A stretch of 64,000 nucleotides of DNA from NCBI RefSeq assembly GCF_024586455.1, contig NW_026089623.1, positions 18,170,236 to 18,234,235 on the forward strand. Direction: 5' to 3'. The notes under the pieces are model-generated. The model had not been told where the DNA came from, made no database searches, and worked only from the letters and a program-made list of their open reading frames with translations. This DNA comes from Bactrocera neohumeralis (taxonomy: Eukaryota > Arthropoda > Insecta > Diptera > Tephritidae). Positions within the stretch are counted from its first letter, which is position 1. Each line of letters begins with the position of its first letter. The translations under genes and the position numbers were made by a program. Positions 1-9,718 of the stretch are shown here, piece after piece.

Positions 1-991
1 ATCTACCTTCTCGGAAAGTTCTTTGAAGCTTAAGGTCTTACTTCTTTTGATAGCCTTTTTGAACTCATTTCGCTTGTTTTTAAAATATTTGCGCAGTCCT
101 GTGTGTTCTGGCGTACCTGAGCTTCTTAGGGAGAGGCGTCTCGCTCTATGACACTCGCTTCTTAGTGCACTAATCTCCTCGTTCCACCAGTATGCGGACT
201 TTCGCGGTGTGTTTTGCCTTTTTTTAAACTTGGTCGCGTCGCAAGCGTGACTTACCAGCATTTCAGCTTGTCGGTCTAAGTCGGTCGAGCTACCCATTTT
301 TTCATCCAGCATGAGGTCGAAGATGTTCTCATCTAGCGTTTCCACCTTCCATTTTTTTTCCGCGGCTTTTTTAGATTGCCTTGGTTTCGCGGCTTCTTGC
401 CGATTTCAAGCATAATGGCAAGATGATCGCTAAGTGTGTAGAAGTCGCACACTTTCCAATGTGCAGATGGAGCCAGTGAGTTGCTGGCGAACGTAATGTC
501 TATAATCGATCCGCGGCCATTCTTTTCGAAGGTATTTCTGCCTCCCGTGTTAAGCAGCACAGCATCTAGTAAGGCGAACGTTTTGAGCAAAGCATTACCC
601 CGCCGGTTTGTCTTGCTACTACCCCATTCGATTGCCCACGCGTTAAAGTCGCCTGCTATAACATTTGGTGTAGTAGTAAGGGCGTCCTGAACTAATTCAT
701 CAAGGATCTGTTCATAAACACCCTTTAGTACACTCGGAGGGAGGTAGCAACTGTAAAAATAGATTCCGCCTATTTTCGCTCGCGTATAATATGATTTCCC
801 CAAGAGCGGCTTGTCGTGGAATGAGTTTTCCCCACAGGCCCATATGGCAGCTTTGCTTTCTTTATCGCAAATCCAGGTACTTAATACTGCTTACAGACTA
901 TCGCCACATCTATCTTCTTCTCGTAGCTTGTCTGTTTCAGTAACTCTTGGGCAGCTTCGCAATGATTTAGGTTGATTTGTACAACTCTCAT
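1..991 (-). pseudogene. LINE ORF2: endonuclease and linker (partial, broken)
   Basis: ORF2 starts at 991 with residues MRVVQINLNHCEAAQELL, a typical opening of R1-type ORF2. An in-frame TAA follows about 37 codons in (near 868), and the frame then shifts. The 333-803 segment encodes the C-terminal two thirds of the endonuclease/exonuclease/phosphatase fold, with the catalytic GDFNAW near 640 and the SDHLAIML motif near 430; these residues cut the target DNA in living elements. After a second shift near 360 the linker continues to base 1 with a YWWNEEI motif at about 190-210, which normally lies just before reverse transcriptase. The protein cannot be made from this copy. Its polymerase domain is outside the window. 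Confidence 0.85.
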
Positions 992-2366
992 TTCGCCTTT
1001 TTACATGCCGCTTGGTAGAGGGGACATTTCCAACTTCCCATTCGGTGATCCGTATCCTTTTTTCCGGTTGATTTGCATGACGCACAAAACGGTTTTTTGA
1101 CGCATTCTTTTGCGAAGTGCCCCGTTTCACCACACTTTGCACAACACTTGCTTCTGTCATCCTCGCTGGTACATGCCCTCGCCAGGCGCCCATATTCCTA
1201 AGGTTCGGCTTCTCCCTTATTCTGCATATTACCCATCTTATTTTGATTTTGCGTGCATCGATTAATTTTCTTGCGTCCGATGCCGGAATGCTGATCACTG
1301 CTGTCTGCGTGTCTCTCTCATACTTTTAATTGAGCATTCCCTGAAGGAGCTTAGCTCATTAAATTCTGTTTGAATTGCATTCACGATGTCTTCTTTTGTT
1401 GTTACCTCATCTAGATCGCGGATCTCTACAGATACTTCATGGGTTAAGGCTCTTATTTGTGCCTGGTCACCAAACACCTTACATATCTCCCTTTCGTATG
1501 TAACCGTGTTTGTAATTTGCGCCTTTTTCATTTCCAGGAGTATCTCGCCTTTTGCTGTCTTTCTGATGCGCGACACGTCCTCCCCAAGTTCTTTGAGGGC
1601 ATCCTGCTTCTTGACAGCCCAGGTATGTCGCTGTACGTCATGCTTCCAGAGCGTGAAATTATAATTGCGTCCGGTCTCGGATGAGGGAGATAAACGGCCT
1701 TCTGCTTCGTGTTTGGCGTTTTGCGCTTCATCTGAATTCAGTCGTTTTCTCTTTTATCCTCTTTCCTTCCTTTTGTAGGAATGTCGTCTTCATTCCTTTT
1801 GTTAGCAGTGGGCCTCTTTTGCATTTCTTCTTGCATTGCTTTTTTCTTTGGTGGAGTCTTGCGCGCTAGTTGCTCATCTTAAAAGGACATTTCGTTTGGC
1901 TGCTTTGATTTTGTTGTTGTACTCGCTTTGGGCGCGGTCGTTGAGGCGGCTTCATTGCCTCAGTTAGCCTATTGATCATATCTCCCAGCTCAGACATAAT
2001 ATCTCCTTTTGGTTGCGTAAGTTTCTCTCGCGGCGTGCTGTCTTGCAGCGCTTGTGGTGACGATCTCGCTCTTTCAGGCCTTTCCACCGTGAGCCCCTGT
2101 TTCGGTGATCGCATCAGTCTTGGTGCGCGTCTAAAGAGGTCAACTTCGACGCAAGGACCACTAAAGGTCGGCATTCTCCTGGACGATTCTGCGATCCTAT
2201 TGCCAGGGCTTTGAGTGCCGTTGATCGATAAGCAGTCATGTATACGGCTACTATTACTTTGGGTTTCTTTTCTCAGATAATTCTCCATATGTTTAGTTCT
2301 TACAGCGCATCGTGTGTAGGAGGGCGGGCCGAAATAGACAGGAACGGGTGTACCCTCGGAGACCAT
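988..2366 (-). pseudogene. LINE ORF1, gag-like nucleic-acid-binding protein (broken)
   Basis: Four overlapping minus-strand fragments (1866-2366, 1528-1731, 1295-1576, 891-1298) cover the gag-like ORF1 in different frames. An intact CCHC zinc knuckle, CAKCGETGHFAKEC, lies at 1102-1143, but in a different frame from the longest open stretch there. Just upstream, EYGRLARAC is the second half of another knuckle whose first Cys pair is deleted. A third Cys-rich stretch runs to the TGA stop at 988-990, which overlaps the ORF2 ATG. ORF1 proteins of this group bind element RNA. At least three frameshifts make this copy non-functional. The N-terminal part is proline/arginine-rich and not recognisable by itself. 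Confidence 0.75.
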
Positions 2367-2982
2367 GCTCCTACCCCAGTTCCCTGAGGCCTGTCCTTCG
2401 CTTTACCAGTCCCGGAAAACACGGACGGACCGGCGCTCGCCCGGGGCAACGCAGGCTACTACACCTGCGCCCAATGCGCACTCCCTGACCAGGGACCGAA
2501 GTGGCTGTTTACTGATACACCACGTGGCTAACACCTCGGCAGAGCAAGCTCACATCACCCTTTACATCCCACCAGCGGAGACATCGCTATCAGGATATCC
2601 AGGGACTCCCAGTGCGCCGCGCTGTGTACCGGTCAAGTTGCAATATCAGCCGCACCTAACATGGTGAACAGACGCTGACCAGGAAGCCGCCCATTTTGGG
2701 TCCGTCGCGCCTGGATTTTTTTATTACACAACATGCCCTTGCATGTTGCGAGGCGGTGTCGGTTCGCCCACTGTCGCAGGAGTTTCAACGGTCTCGCTGG
2801 CTTTTATACCGCAACCTCCACTCCCGCCGCTTCTCGTTGGTTATTGCTTATTCGTTTAAACTTATTTCGCAACTAACCTGCTACTACAGGCCGTCCGGCT
2901 ATCCGCGACCTGCCGACCCCCCGGTCGCTTAAAGCTCAGCGACAGTAACTATTCCCACACTGGTCTATACGCACTCGGCTCG
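2367..2982 (-). other. GC-rich leader of the LINE (probable 5' UTR)
   Basis: This stretch upstream of ORF1 is clearly richer in G+C than the rest of the window and has no convincing coding content; plus-strand open frames here (for example 2365-2667) look like chance. Its position before gag suggests the 5' untranslated region with the internal promoter expected of a LINE. It runs into the assembly gap, so its start is unknown. Confidence 0.5.
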
Positions 2983-3082
2983 NNNNNNNNNNNNNNNNNN
3001 NNNNNNNNNNNNNNNNNNNNNNNNNNNNNNNNNNNNNNNNNNNNNNNNNNNNNNNNNNNNNNNNNNNNNNNNNNNNNNNNNN
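2983..3082. other. Assembly gap (100 N)
   Basis: Exactly 100 unknown bases, the usual placeholder for a scaffold join of unknown size. Sequence composition differs on the two sides (GC-rich LINE leader to the left, AT-rich DNA to the right). Confidence 1.
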
Positions 3083-3851
3083 ATATTGAAACATTGTTCT
3101 ACAAAAACAACAATTGTCTCAAATAGCATAACCATCACAAGGCAATATGGCAGCCAAATTGGCGAAGCTCAAATGTAGATAATCTTACAACAAAAACATT
3201 TTCATTCATAAACGCAGGCGCACATTCCACAAGCGACCTCGCTCCTTCATAAAAACAGACGCAACATCATCTAAATTGAACAACTTTTTGATGTTTCTAT
3301 GTAAAGAAAAGTAACAACACCGTAAACTCACAAGAGTGACAAAACTGTCAACATAGTTCTCGTCGATTTAAAATATTTGGCAAATCTAAAATATTTTGCC
3401 ATGGCTCGCAAAAATCCGCGTCGATGTCTATGCAAGCTTATACATAAACATACATATTTACACTAGTTTGAGTGGGAAGCTGTTCGAGCGGAAAGGGAAG
3501 CGGTGCAATCGGCGTTCGTACGTTTGTGTTTTTCGGCACAGCTCGAATTTTCTACCAACAACACAATGTTGTGACGCTTTGTCGTCGTGTCAATGCTTCG
3601 ACACATTGACCCTTTGACAAAATGTGAGCTTCGGCCATTGACAAAGGAGATGCGGAAAGATTCGTTCGGGACTTGTTATTCCCTTATTAATGTTTGTACA
3701 TATGTATATGTGGCTCGTATTTGCTTTCGTAAACATACAGACAAACGTGCCAAAGAAACAAAATACTCGTATGTACATTTTTATGTCCTGTGTAAGCACT
3801 TGTTTATTTTACTTGTCGGTCTATGCGCAAGAAATACATATTAAAAATTTT
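3083..3851. other. Intergenic DNA, no gene seen
   Basis: AT-rich sequence with no supported coding region. A segment around 3660-3760, including a run of ATGTATAT-like words, reappears inverted near 57663-57740, so part of it is dispersed repeat. A short inverted pair lies near 3595-3645. I assign no function. Confidence 0.6.
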
Positions 3852-4285
3852 ATCTTCTATATAAATAAAAATTAATTGTGGTTCGTTAGTCTAATTAAAA
3901 CTCGAGAACGGCTGGGCCGATTGAGCTGACTTTGGTTTTAAAATGTTTGTCGTAGTCCAGGGTAGGTCTAAACGGTGAGCAAATTGGGAAAAATTAGGAG
4001 TAAAATAGAGTAAAACGGCAATGCCATTTTCCCATATAAAAGTTGACCACTTACTTGCTGTCAAACATTTGACGGTATTTGTACTCTCAGTTCCACTCGA
4101 ATTGAAGAACGCATTAAAACAAGACTTTTGAATCGACGACATAATATAAACTTTGCTCATAACATCGTGTATTTAAATTTCAATTTCAATTTTCAAAATA
4201 TATAAATATAATTAATGTGTTGACATGTTTGATGGTGTCAACCTTACAGAGTTACCAACTCTCAAAAATACTTTTATTATAATAA

Positions 4286-5044
4286 CGGGGCATCTCTGCC
4301 TGTGCAGACTCCACATTGCTCATTGCTTACTAGATATAGAATACTACATAGTTTGCCATATATGGTAAGCTAGAAGCTGTTTCTTCAGCAGTTTAACAGC
4401 GCAATTTTCATTTATATGAAAATTTCGAAGAGGCAACATATTCCATTTCCACATATGCCGACGGCATTTTAATTTCGGTAATATGAAAATTAGAAGAGCG
4501 AGTTAAGACGGTTGTGTTATATTATAAAAATAAAGTACATTTTCAAAATAACATTTAATATTTAGTATAATATTGTTAATTTATAGAAATATTATGCTAA
4601 TTGGGTTGGGAAGTCTTAAATGTAATAAACTTATACAAGCATAAACCAAAGTATCATTTCTCATTTTAAATTTATTATTTTAATTTTTATATAAAAGTTA
4701 TGCCACAATTATTATATAGTAGTCCAAAAATATTAATTCTTATTTTTCCCAGAAGTACATTTGTAAACAAAAGGATATTTATCCTTTTTTTATGTTCCAC
4801 ACAAAAGATTTAAGGAGTTCAAGAGCTCAAAACGTGCCCTACGTCAGCTACCTACCCGACGGCATTTCGCAAATGATAAAATAAATTTTTCAAAAGCTCA
4901 AAGCATACGCTACATCATCTCGAACCTACCTACCCTACGCTTTTGCGCAAATGATTATATCATGATAGCAAATGCCCACATATAGATTTGGCAATGGCAA
5001 TAACAGTTAGTATTCTATAAATTCTATCCTGTCGAGATGCCCTG
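4286..5044. mobile_element. MITE-A copy 1 (TAA target duplication)
   Basis: The element begins CGGGGCATCTC and ends GTCGAGATGCCCTG, with TAA on both sides (4283-4285 and 5045-5047). A 3-bp TAA duplication is typical of PIF/Harbinger-type elements. It contains paired AAAGGATATTTATCCTTTTT-like short palindromes and no coding region. Other copies are at 32173-36925 (interrupted), 48981-49590, 52120-52929, 54931-55540 and 60185-61134. Confidence 0.75.
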
Positions 5045-5050
5045 TAATAT

Positions 5051-5397
5051 GTGTATCCGAACGTTCCATTGTTTTGTCATCTCATGTAAAAAGCACGTGT
5101 ATCCGAACGTTACATTGTTTTGTCCATAAATTTAGAGACTTTTTGCTGCGCTCCTACTTTAACATTCTTGGTTTTGTCATCTCATGTTAAAAAAAAGAAA
5201 CATTTAATTGGAGAAATAAGAAAGTAATAAGTGTATCCGAACGTTCCATTGTTTTGTCATCTCATGTAAAAAGCACGTGTATCTGAACGTTACATTGTTT
5301 TGTCCATAAATTTAGAGACTTTTTGCTGCGCTCCTACTTTAACATCCTTGGTTTTGTCATCTCATGTTAAAAAAAAGAAACATTTAATTGGAGAAAT
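5051..5397. repeat. 180-bp direct tandem duplication in Helitron 1
   Basis: Two nearly identical units starting GTGTATCCGAACGTTCCATT lie at 5051-5230 and 5231-5397. Each unit also has an internal shorter near-repeat (CACGTGTATC-GAACGTTACATTG). They sit directly upstream of the first Helitron ORF and may be leader/promoter sequence. The inverted relative at 51928-52116 has only one unit, so the duplication is specific to this copy. Confidence 0.8.
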
Positions 5398-5415
5398 ATT
5401 GAAATACTGCTAAAA

Positions 5416-6096
5416 GTGATTTTCTTCTCGCTGCTTACAATGTTGAGGAAAAGAAAACGACCTGACATAGGTCGTCGAAATCGTGTAAATGTGCAACGAG
5501 CTACTTTACGCTCCAACCGCACTAATGACCAGCGAGATGCTGATAATGATAACAGTCGTACAAGTATGGGAGAATTACGTTCAAGAGGAAATAACTATCA
5601 AGTGGATAGGGGGAGAATGGAACGAGTTCGTGCACATCGATCACAACAGCAGCGAGCACGGGATAGCGAATTAATTCGATTCCGCAGACGCTATGCTCCT
5701 GTAAACCTCGAACGAGGAGTATTTTCCTACGATCCGGAATTTGATTATAGTGCCGACAAATCTGTGACGATTGGAGAAATGTCAATCATTTGTCAACATT
5801 GTAAAGCATTAAAGTACAGTAGTGAACCTGCAGGATTATGTTTGCTGGTGGCAATGTACAATTGCCTCAATTGGTTCCACCACCTGAACCGTTACACTCA
5901 TTAGTTAATGGGATGGAAAGTGAGTTGAAACACGTTGTGGTCATAATCCAACCGTCAAGCGAATCATTGTCCAACAACTGCAAACATTTCTTCACGAGAA
6001 TAATGAATTAGTGAAGATGTTCAAAATGGCACTGGATCGGATGCCATCAGACAGCCATAATATTGTAATAAGAGCCGACAAAACACCTATAGGCCG
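5416..6096 (+). pseudogene. Helitron 1 N-terminal region, Rep deleted
   Basis: The reading frame opens with a basic, Arg-rich N-terminus (MLRKRKRPDIGRR at about 5440) and continues through a CQHCKALKYSSE Cys pair, a common N-terminal zinc motif of insect Helitron proteins. A frameshift near 5840 breaks it; the next frames still encode the segment before Rep up to DKTPIG (6077-6094). There the sequence jumps straight to RIYT, which in complete Helitrons lies after the Rep nuclease. The HUH motif and the two-tyrosine motif are therefore absent by one internal deletion. The same junction occurs at 51241-51262 in the minus-strand copy. Confidence 0.8.
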
Positions 6097-7981
6097 TATA
6101 TATACATCCTAATAACGATGGATGTTATTATCTTAGATTGTTATTGGTGAATGTTCCTGGTCCGACATCTTTTCAACAATTGCGAAGAGTTGATGGACAT
6201 CTGTGTGCGACTTACCGTGAGGCGTGTCAATTATTACGGTTGTTTGAAAACGATTCGCATTGGGATGATACGCTCAAGGATTCCGTGATATCTTCATCGC
6301 CGCATCAAATTCCCACACTGTTTGCGATTAAAATATCGACATGTTTCCCCTCAAATTCGAATGATTTGTGGATGAAATATAGGGATGACATGTCTGAGGA
6401 TGTGTTGCATCGCGTGCGTTGTGAAACTTTGAATCCTACATTGGAAATTACGGCAGAGATTTACAATGACACATTGATCATAATAGAAGATATGTGTTTG
6501 TTGATGGCAAATAAAGTATTGTCGTGTTTGGGCCTGACAGCACCCAATCGTGCTATGCAAGATGCATTAATCCATGAGTTGCAAAGAGAACTCCAGTACG
6601 ATACTCAAGCTATGACCGAAGCAGTTCGCACAACTGTTCCGCAATTGAACGAAGAACAAAGGATTGCGTACGATCGTTTAACACAAGCTGTAAACAGTGG
6701 GTCTGGGGGATTTACTTTCTTGATTCTCCTGGGGGTACTGGGAAAACGTTCCTAATTTCATTGCTATTAGCAAAGATCCGATCGCAAAATGAGGTAGTCC
6801 TAGCGTTGGCTTCATCTGGAATAGCAGCAATTTTATTAGAAGGCGGACGAACTGCACATTCAGCCTTAAAATTACCATTAAACATGCATATCAACGAAAC
6901 GCCAGTTTGCAACATTGCCAAAAGTAGCGCTATGGCGAAGACTCTCCAAGTATGCAAATTGATAATTTGGGACGAATGCACAATGGCCCACAAGAGGTCG
7001 CTGGAGGCACTAGATAGGACGTTAAAAGATTTACGTGATAACCAAAACATTTTTGGGGGAGCTATCATACTGTTGTCAGGTGATTTTCTTCAGACTCTTC
7101 CAGTAATTCCTCGATCGACTGTTGCTGACGAAATAAACGCATGTCTAAAATCATCAAATTTGTGGCGGCACGTAAAGACACTACAATTAACTACTAACAT
7201 GCGAGTGTTTTTGCAACAAGATCAAACTGCGACTGTGTTTTCGAAGCAGTTGCTGGATATTGGCAATAGTAAGGTCGCAGTTGACAGCTCGACCGGATTA
7301 ATGACTTTTCCCACAGATTTCTGTCACTTCACAGAATCGAAAAAGGTGCTTATTCAGCGTGTTTTTCCGGAAATTCAACAACAATATAATAACCACGATT
7401 GGCTAAGTGAACGAGCAATATTGGCAGCAAAAAACAAAGATGTCGATGATCTCAATGCTACCATTAAGAATTTCCTTCCAGGAGAGTTGTTTACTTACAA
7501 ATCAGTTGACAGGGCCACAAACCAGGATGACGTAGTCAACTATCCTACAGAATTTTTAAATTCATTGGACTTGCCTGGACTACCACCATATAATTTGAAA
7601 TTAAAAGTAGGGTCAGTTGTCATCATGCTGCGTAATATTAATCAACCTCGACTTTGCAATGGAACGAGATTGGCTGTGAAGAAACTCATGAATAACATCA
7701 TCGAAGCTAAAATAATCAAAGGAAAATACAAAGGAGAGGATGTCTTAATCCCACGAATATCTATGATTCCAACGGATTTGCCATTTGATTTTAAGAGGTT
7801 GCAATTTCCCGTGCGTCTGGCGTTTGCGATGACCATAAATAAATCGCAAGGCCAATCGTTGCAAGTTTGCGGAATAAACTTAGAGTTTCCCTGTTTCGCA
7901 CATGGACAATTATACGTTGCGGGTTTGCGTGTCGGAAAACCAACATCCTTATTTATTTACGCACCGCAAAAAAAAAACTAA
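6097..7981 (+). pseudogene. Helitron 1 pre-helicase and PIF1-type helicase (two small lesions)
   Basis: 6138-6755 encodes the pre-helicase region (RLLLVNVPGPTSFQQL... type). A 5-base loss near 6105 relative to the copy at 51332 and a 1-base loss in a G run near 6712 shift the frame. 6761-7981 then gives 406 residues of superfamily 1B helicase. The Walker A motif DSPGGTGKT is at 6722-6748, just before that open stretch; then come LIIWDECTMAHK (Walker B), SGDFLQTLPVI (Arg to Leu compared with the SGDFRQ seen at 22340) and NKSQGQSLQ near the end. GQLYVAGLR replaces the usual CSR. The helicase unwinds DNA for rolling-circle transposition; this copy is close to intact but probably dead. Confidence 0.85.
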
Positions 7982-8210
7982 AAATATTGTCTACCAGAAA
8001 GCACTATATTAATTAACTGTATATGATCATAACTGTGTTGTATTTAATTTAAGCAAAGATTTGTTTATCATGTTCACAGTCCAATCCAATTTGTTTATCA
8101 CGAGCACATCCAAGAAAATTTTAAATTTTTGTATATGAAGTGTATAAATATAAATAAATGACTTAATATGTATATAATATATGCATTTGGATCGTTAATG
8201 TCAACGTGTA

Positions 8211-8759
8211 TTAGTAACTCTTTATTTCCGTCAACTTGGCTCCATCTACTTGGGAACCACTTGGCTCGCCAGGACATGATAATATGGTGGAAGTACTAGG
8301 CGACTCGGACAAATCTGATTCGATCAGAACATTATCAATGTTGAACTGCTGGCTGTCTTCAATAACATCAATATCTACCAGAACATTCTTGATGTTGGGC
8401 TTTTGGCTGTCTTCAATAACTGGAATGTCCTGTATGTCTTCGGCCGATAAATTTAATTCACAGAATGTCTCCTCAGATGATGAAAATGGCATTGTAGAAA
8501 CGTGTTTTGGTTTAGATAGCAGCATTTGCTTTAATATATATTTTTGTACTTTTGCCCTGTTCACGCGTATTATTCGTTCTACATTCTTACCACACTTGGT
8601 ACAAAATCTGAAGGTAACAGCGATTATGTTGTAGCATTCGTCGCATCTTAATAATAATTTAATACAATCTGGACAGTTATTATTTTTTTTCTGCCGTTCC
8701 ATCCAATTTTTACAAAACGGACAATGTATTTTAAGGATTTGAGAGATATATAGCTTCAC
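8211..8759 (-). CDS. Zinc-ribbon protein encoded antisense inside Helitron 1
   Basis: This is an uninterrupted 182-residue frame between the helicase stop and the Helitron 3' hairpin, on the opposite strand. Four C-x2-C pairs (residues 13/16, 29/32, 39/42, 53/56) suggest two zinc ribbons. A basic segment (about 60-80) follows, then an acidic, Ser-rich tail that holds a tandem 19-residue repeat beginning VIEDSQ (residues about 114 and 133). I do not recognise the family. Being intact while neighbouring frames are broken hints at recent function or recent capture by the element, but an open frame of this length could survive by chance. No TATA box, intron or clear poly(A) signal was identified. 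Confidence 0.5.
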   Translation of the reverse strand: MKLYISQILKIHCPFCKNWMERQKKNNNCPDCIKLLLRCDECYNIIAVTFRFCTKCGKNVERIIRVNRAKVQKYILKQMLLSKPKHVSTMPFSSSEETFCELNLSAEDIQDIPVIEDSQKPNIKNVLVDIDVIEDSQQFNIDNVLIESDLSESPSTSTILSCPGEPSGSQVDGAKLTEIKSY

Positions 8760-9082
8760 TATAACTATATTATAGTTGTTTGATCTTTATTTTCTCGATG
8801 ACAGATGTAGTTCTTCTTCTTTTCCTAACCATGGCCATCGTCAAAAAAAAAAACGACAGATGTAGTTTGATAGTTATAGTGTAAATATTTGTCAGTATTC
8901 ACTCAAAAAAAATTCTATATGGTAAAATATCACTTGAAATGTTAACGGGTCTTTGCTGTGCATCTATACTATTATTCTTTAATATTCCTAAAAATCTAAA
9001 AGCAGCAAATTTCAATAAAGTTAAAAAAGTATTGTGTCGTGTGTTTGTGACTTACTAAATATGCCTCCAATAATTAGGCGGT

Positions 9083-9105
9083 GCGAAGTTCGCCGGGTCA
9101 GCTAG
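9083..9105 (+). other. Helitron 1 3' terminus (hairpin plus CTAG)
   Basis: GCGAAGTTCGC forms a short stem-loop, followed by CGGGTCAG and the terminal CTAG before a T. Helitrons end in CTRR preceded by a hairpin that serves as the stop signal for rolling-circle strand transfer. Confidence 0.85.
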
Positions 9106-9411
9106 TTATTAAATAAAGCGAAATAATAAAAAAAACTGAATTTTGTTTAAAAGAACTGAATTTGCTAGAAGTAACAAATGGGTAACAAATAATCTTGTGA
9201 CTGCTTATTCCTACTAACATGTTTGTATGTTATAGGTAACAAACTGATAATGAAAATAATAACACTAACAGATATTCGGGTAACAAATACTTTTTGTTAT
9301 CCATAACACATAGGTAAGCTATGCGCTAACAAAAGAATTTGTTACCTATAGCAATTATAAGAACATAATGTTACACGTTCCATATACAGTTAATGTTTAT
9401 GTAGACAACCA

Positions 9412-9636
9412 AACAACCGCGGCGCCCAATGTTTACAATAAGGAATGCATATAGCAAGACAAACACATATAATGATGCTATGCATTCCATATACATGCAG
9501 CTGTTGTTCATGTTATAATTACACAAGCAGACAACCGCGGCGCCCAATGTTTATAATGAGGAATACATTCCATATACTTGCAGCTGTTGTTCCTGTTATC
9601 AGTAGACAAACAGACAACCGCGGCGCCCAATGATTA
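9412..9636. repeat. Three GC-rich direct repeats in the putative LTR
   Basis: The words ACAACCGCGGCGCCCAATG recur at about 9412, 9531 and 9616, each followed by similar AT-rich sequence and partly by a CAGCTGTTGTTC box. The spacings are 118 and 85 bp. They lie just inside the presumed 3' LTR and could be enhancer-like repeats of a U3 region; that role is inferred from position only. Confidence 0.6.
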
Positions 9637-9718
9637 TAACAAGGGATGCATTTAGCAATGCAAACACACGTGGTACCAAACTTAATACTACTTTTGTAAC
9701 ACTGCCCTCCACTTAAGC

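Larger units (their letters stand above)
1..2982 (-). mobile_element. R1-like non-LTR retrotransposon, 5' part
   Basis: Read on the minus strand this region has, in order, a GC-rich leader (2982 to about 2367), a gag-like ORF1 ending in CCHC zinc knuckles (to 988), and ORF2 with an apurinic-type endonuclease and the linker that precedes reverse transcriptase. The reverse transcriptase lies beyond base 1. The ORF1 stop and ORF2 start overlap as ATGA (988-991), the usual arrangement in the R1/Jockey group of LINEs. The copy is old: the reading frames carry several frameshifts and an early stop. The left contig ends in the gap at 2983, so the true 5' end is not seen. R1-like is a family-level judgement from the endonuclease and ORF2 start; a Jockey-group relative is the main alternative. 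Confidence 0.8.
3852..9105 (+). mobile_element. Helitron 1, Rep-less helicase-bearing copy
   Basis: The 5' end reads TCTTCTATATAAATAAAAAT at about 3852, followed by the GAACGGCTGGGCCGATTGAG segment common at fly Helitron 5' ends. The 3' end is a GCGAAGTTCGC hairpin (9083-9093) followed by CTAG at 9102-9105, with T next. Inside lie a MITE (4286-5044), a 180-bp tandem duplication, an N-terminal Helitron ORF, a pre-helicase region and a PIF1-type helicase, then an antisense ORF (8211-8759). The HUH nuclease (Rep) is missing, so the copy could move only with an enzyme supplied in trans. A minus-strand relative with the same structure ends at 54348. Confidence 0.8.

Noticed and set aside
2365..2932. 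Two plus-strand open frames in the GC-rich leader
   Set aside because: High G+C lowers stop frequency; no domain is visible and the region fits a LINE 5' UTR.
3595..3650. Inverted words GACAAAATGTGAGC / TTGACAAAGG near 3610-3645 as a possible MITE end
   Set aside because: The pairing is short and imperfect and no second end or target duplication was found.
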